A stretch of 64,000 bases of DNA, from positions 18,987-82,986 of the forward strand of contig MNCI01019108.1 in assembly GCA_015680685.1 (NCBI GenBank). Reading direction: 5' to 3'. Below, in pieces: positions 62,651 to 64,000 of this stretch. The first letter of the stretch is position 1; every line of letters begins with the position of its first letter. The notes beneath the pieces are model-generated. The model was not told the DNA's origin. It did not search any database and saw nothing but the letters and a program-made list of their open reading frames with translations. The translations under genes were made by a program, and so were the position numbers. Source of the DNA: Gnetum montanum. Taxonomy: Eukaryota > Streptophyta > Gnetopsida > Gnetales > Gnetaceae.

Positions 62651-64000
62651 GTGAGTTCCCTTTTAAGTTTGAAACTGTACTTATAATTTAGTTAGATTAA
62701 ATAATGCTTGCATTGCTTACACATCCTTACCTGAATATAGTAGTACACTTTTTCTATGTTGTGTGCTATAATTTTCTGAAATAAAATAATTAGAGTTAAG
62801 ATTAAAGCCTTATGTGGAGGGAGAAGCTAATGTTCATCAGGGAGTAATGCTTCTGATGGTTGAGTTGGGTAGGTGTTGATGAGGATGTAACCCAGCCCTT
62901 TTGTAATCCTCAATGTATTTTTTTAAAAAAATTTTGTGTGTGTCTTCTTGTGTTGGCCTTGTTGGTGATGATTCTAGGGTATTTTGGCATGTTTGGGGGT
63001 GTTTGGAGCCTATTTTAATGAGTTTAGGGGGTTCTAAGGTCAATGGGGCCTTGTTTGGAGGTGTCCAAATGTTCTAAACCTCAAAATAACCATCTTGATT
63101 TTTGGCCCGACTTAGATAGACATCTCCTCTAGAGTGTAGATGTCTCCCCTACATGATAGACATCTCTTCTAGAAGATAGATGTCTACTCCTGAGTATAGA
63201 TGTTTTGTTTGCATGATAGAAGTCTCCTCTGTATGCTAGATGTCTCTTGCAACTCATCTGCACTTAGGCAAGACATCCTTTCTGGCCACAAGATGTCTAC
63301 TTTGGTGAGTAACAAAAATTAATTTGTATTTTTGAATGCAAAGGAAGATGAAAGATCACATGAAAATCTATAAATAAGTGTCCAAGGCTTGAGTTTGGGC
63401 AAGAGTGAGAGATTGGAGAGGTCTCTTGAGAGCTTGTGCAAGAGAGTTTGAGTGCCAGTAAGGGAGAGCTTGTACTAGGATATTGTATCCATTTGAATAA
63501 GAGGCACAGGAGAGCACTTGAAAGAGGTTGAGAGAATCTCTTATAAGTGTCTTGTCTTGAGCTTATGCTCCAAGTGTAAGCAATGGAGGATTGAGATGGG
63601 AAATGCATGGCCTCTAAGATCCTTGGAAGAGTTGTGAGTTGACCTTGGCTTCTCATCTTTGATGTATTTCTCTACATTTTGAAAGTTGTCTTAATAGAAG
63701 GGAGAATTTTTTCCATTCCTTTGTGTTGTTCTTGTTTGCTAAGTTTAATTTGCTTAGGAAACTTGTGGAATGGGTCCTTTGGGGTCTATTGAGGTAGACT
63801 TTGCACCAGGTGTATTAAATATTGTGGTGTATCAAGTAGGTTCATCGCATTTAGTAGATGATCCTTGGTTTATCACATATTGTATTGTACAATCTTTAGT
63901 TTATGTGCATGGTACAAAAGCACAGGTCATGTGTTTAAACCTTGAGGCATATAGATACTCGAAGGATGCAGGAAGTGATAGTTCCACACTGCACTCAACA
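62651..64000. other. Start of intron 6, with an AGATGTCT minisatellite and a TATA-like element
   Basis: Between 63110 and 63300 the word TAGATGTCT or its complement AGACATCT occurs about nine times at irregular spacing. CTATAAATAAG near 63368-63378 follows, then a leader-like stretch. The whole resembles the promoter half of an LTR and shares motifs with 26080-26200 and 60770-60830. No gene is seen. Confidence 0.45.

Overview
The window is seed-plant nuclear DNA. One host gene and a dense litter of retrotransposons fill it. The host gene is the 5' half of a peroxisomal-type acyl-CoA thioesterase with an N-terminal cyclic-nucleotide-binding-like domain, read on the + strand from 20454 to 62650 and continuing past the window. 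Its six visible exons total only 450 bp. They are separated by introns of about 1.6 kb, 0.1 kb, 20.2 kb, 19.5 kb and 0.35 kb. Introns of this size stuffed with old, decayed LINEs suggest a gymnosperm (conifer-like) genome. That is an inference from architecture, not proof.

Layout. Positions 1-14732 are nested LTR-retrotransposon DNA: an LTR remnant at the left edge, the 3' end of a second copy, an inverted gag remnant fused to a Copia-type gag remnant, and one complete insertion at 8797-14727. That insertion has two LTRs, a tRNA-Asp primer-binding site, a gag gene, a 940-base assembly gap and a GTAGC target-site duplication. Positions 15480-18960 hold a very decayed LINE just upstream of the host gene. 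Positions 20454-22344 hold host exons 1-3. Intron 3 (22345-42580) carries SINE copies, LTR remnants, a GC-rich LINE (A, 27333-33540), a Copia LTR with gag start, and an inverted 5'-truncated LINE (B). Exon 4 lies at 42581-42662. Intron 4 (42663-62123) carries an inverted 5'-truncated LINE (C) sitting inside a SINE, then three long LINEs back to back: D (+), E (+) and F (-). Exons 5 and 6 lie at 62124-62170 and 62525-62650.

LINEs A-F form one plant L1-like family. ORF1 has a DUF4283-like region and a zinc knuckle. ORF2 has an AP-type endonuclease, a reverse transcriptase with a YADD-type motif and a zf-RVT finger. ORF1 stop and ORF2 start overlap as ATGA. The most interesting observation is what follows zf-RVT: a conserved block of about 150 residues, a long Glu/Gln/Arg-rich coiled coil, and a C-terminal module with the hallmarks of a DnaJ J domain (a YxVLG-like start, LR..I, then HPD). 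I know of no described LINE carrying a J domain. The module recurs in all six copies on both strands, so it belongs to the element and is not a chance neighbour.

Assembly caution: 29252-29810 is flanked by single Ns, and its left 252 bases are the exact reverse complement of 29812-30063. It is almost certainly a contig placed backwards inside LINE A.
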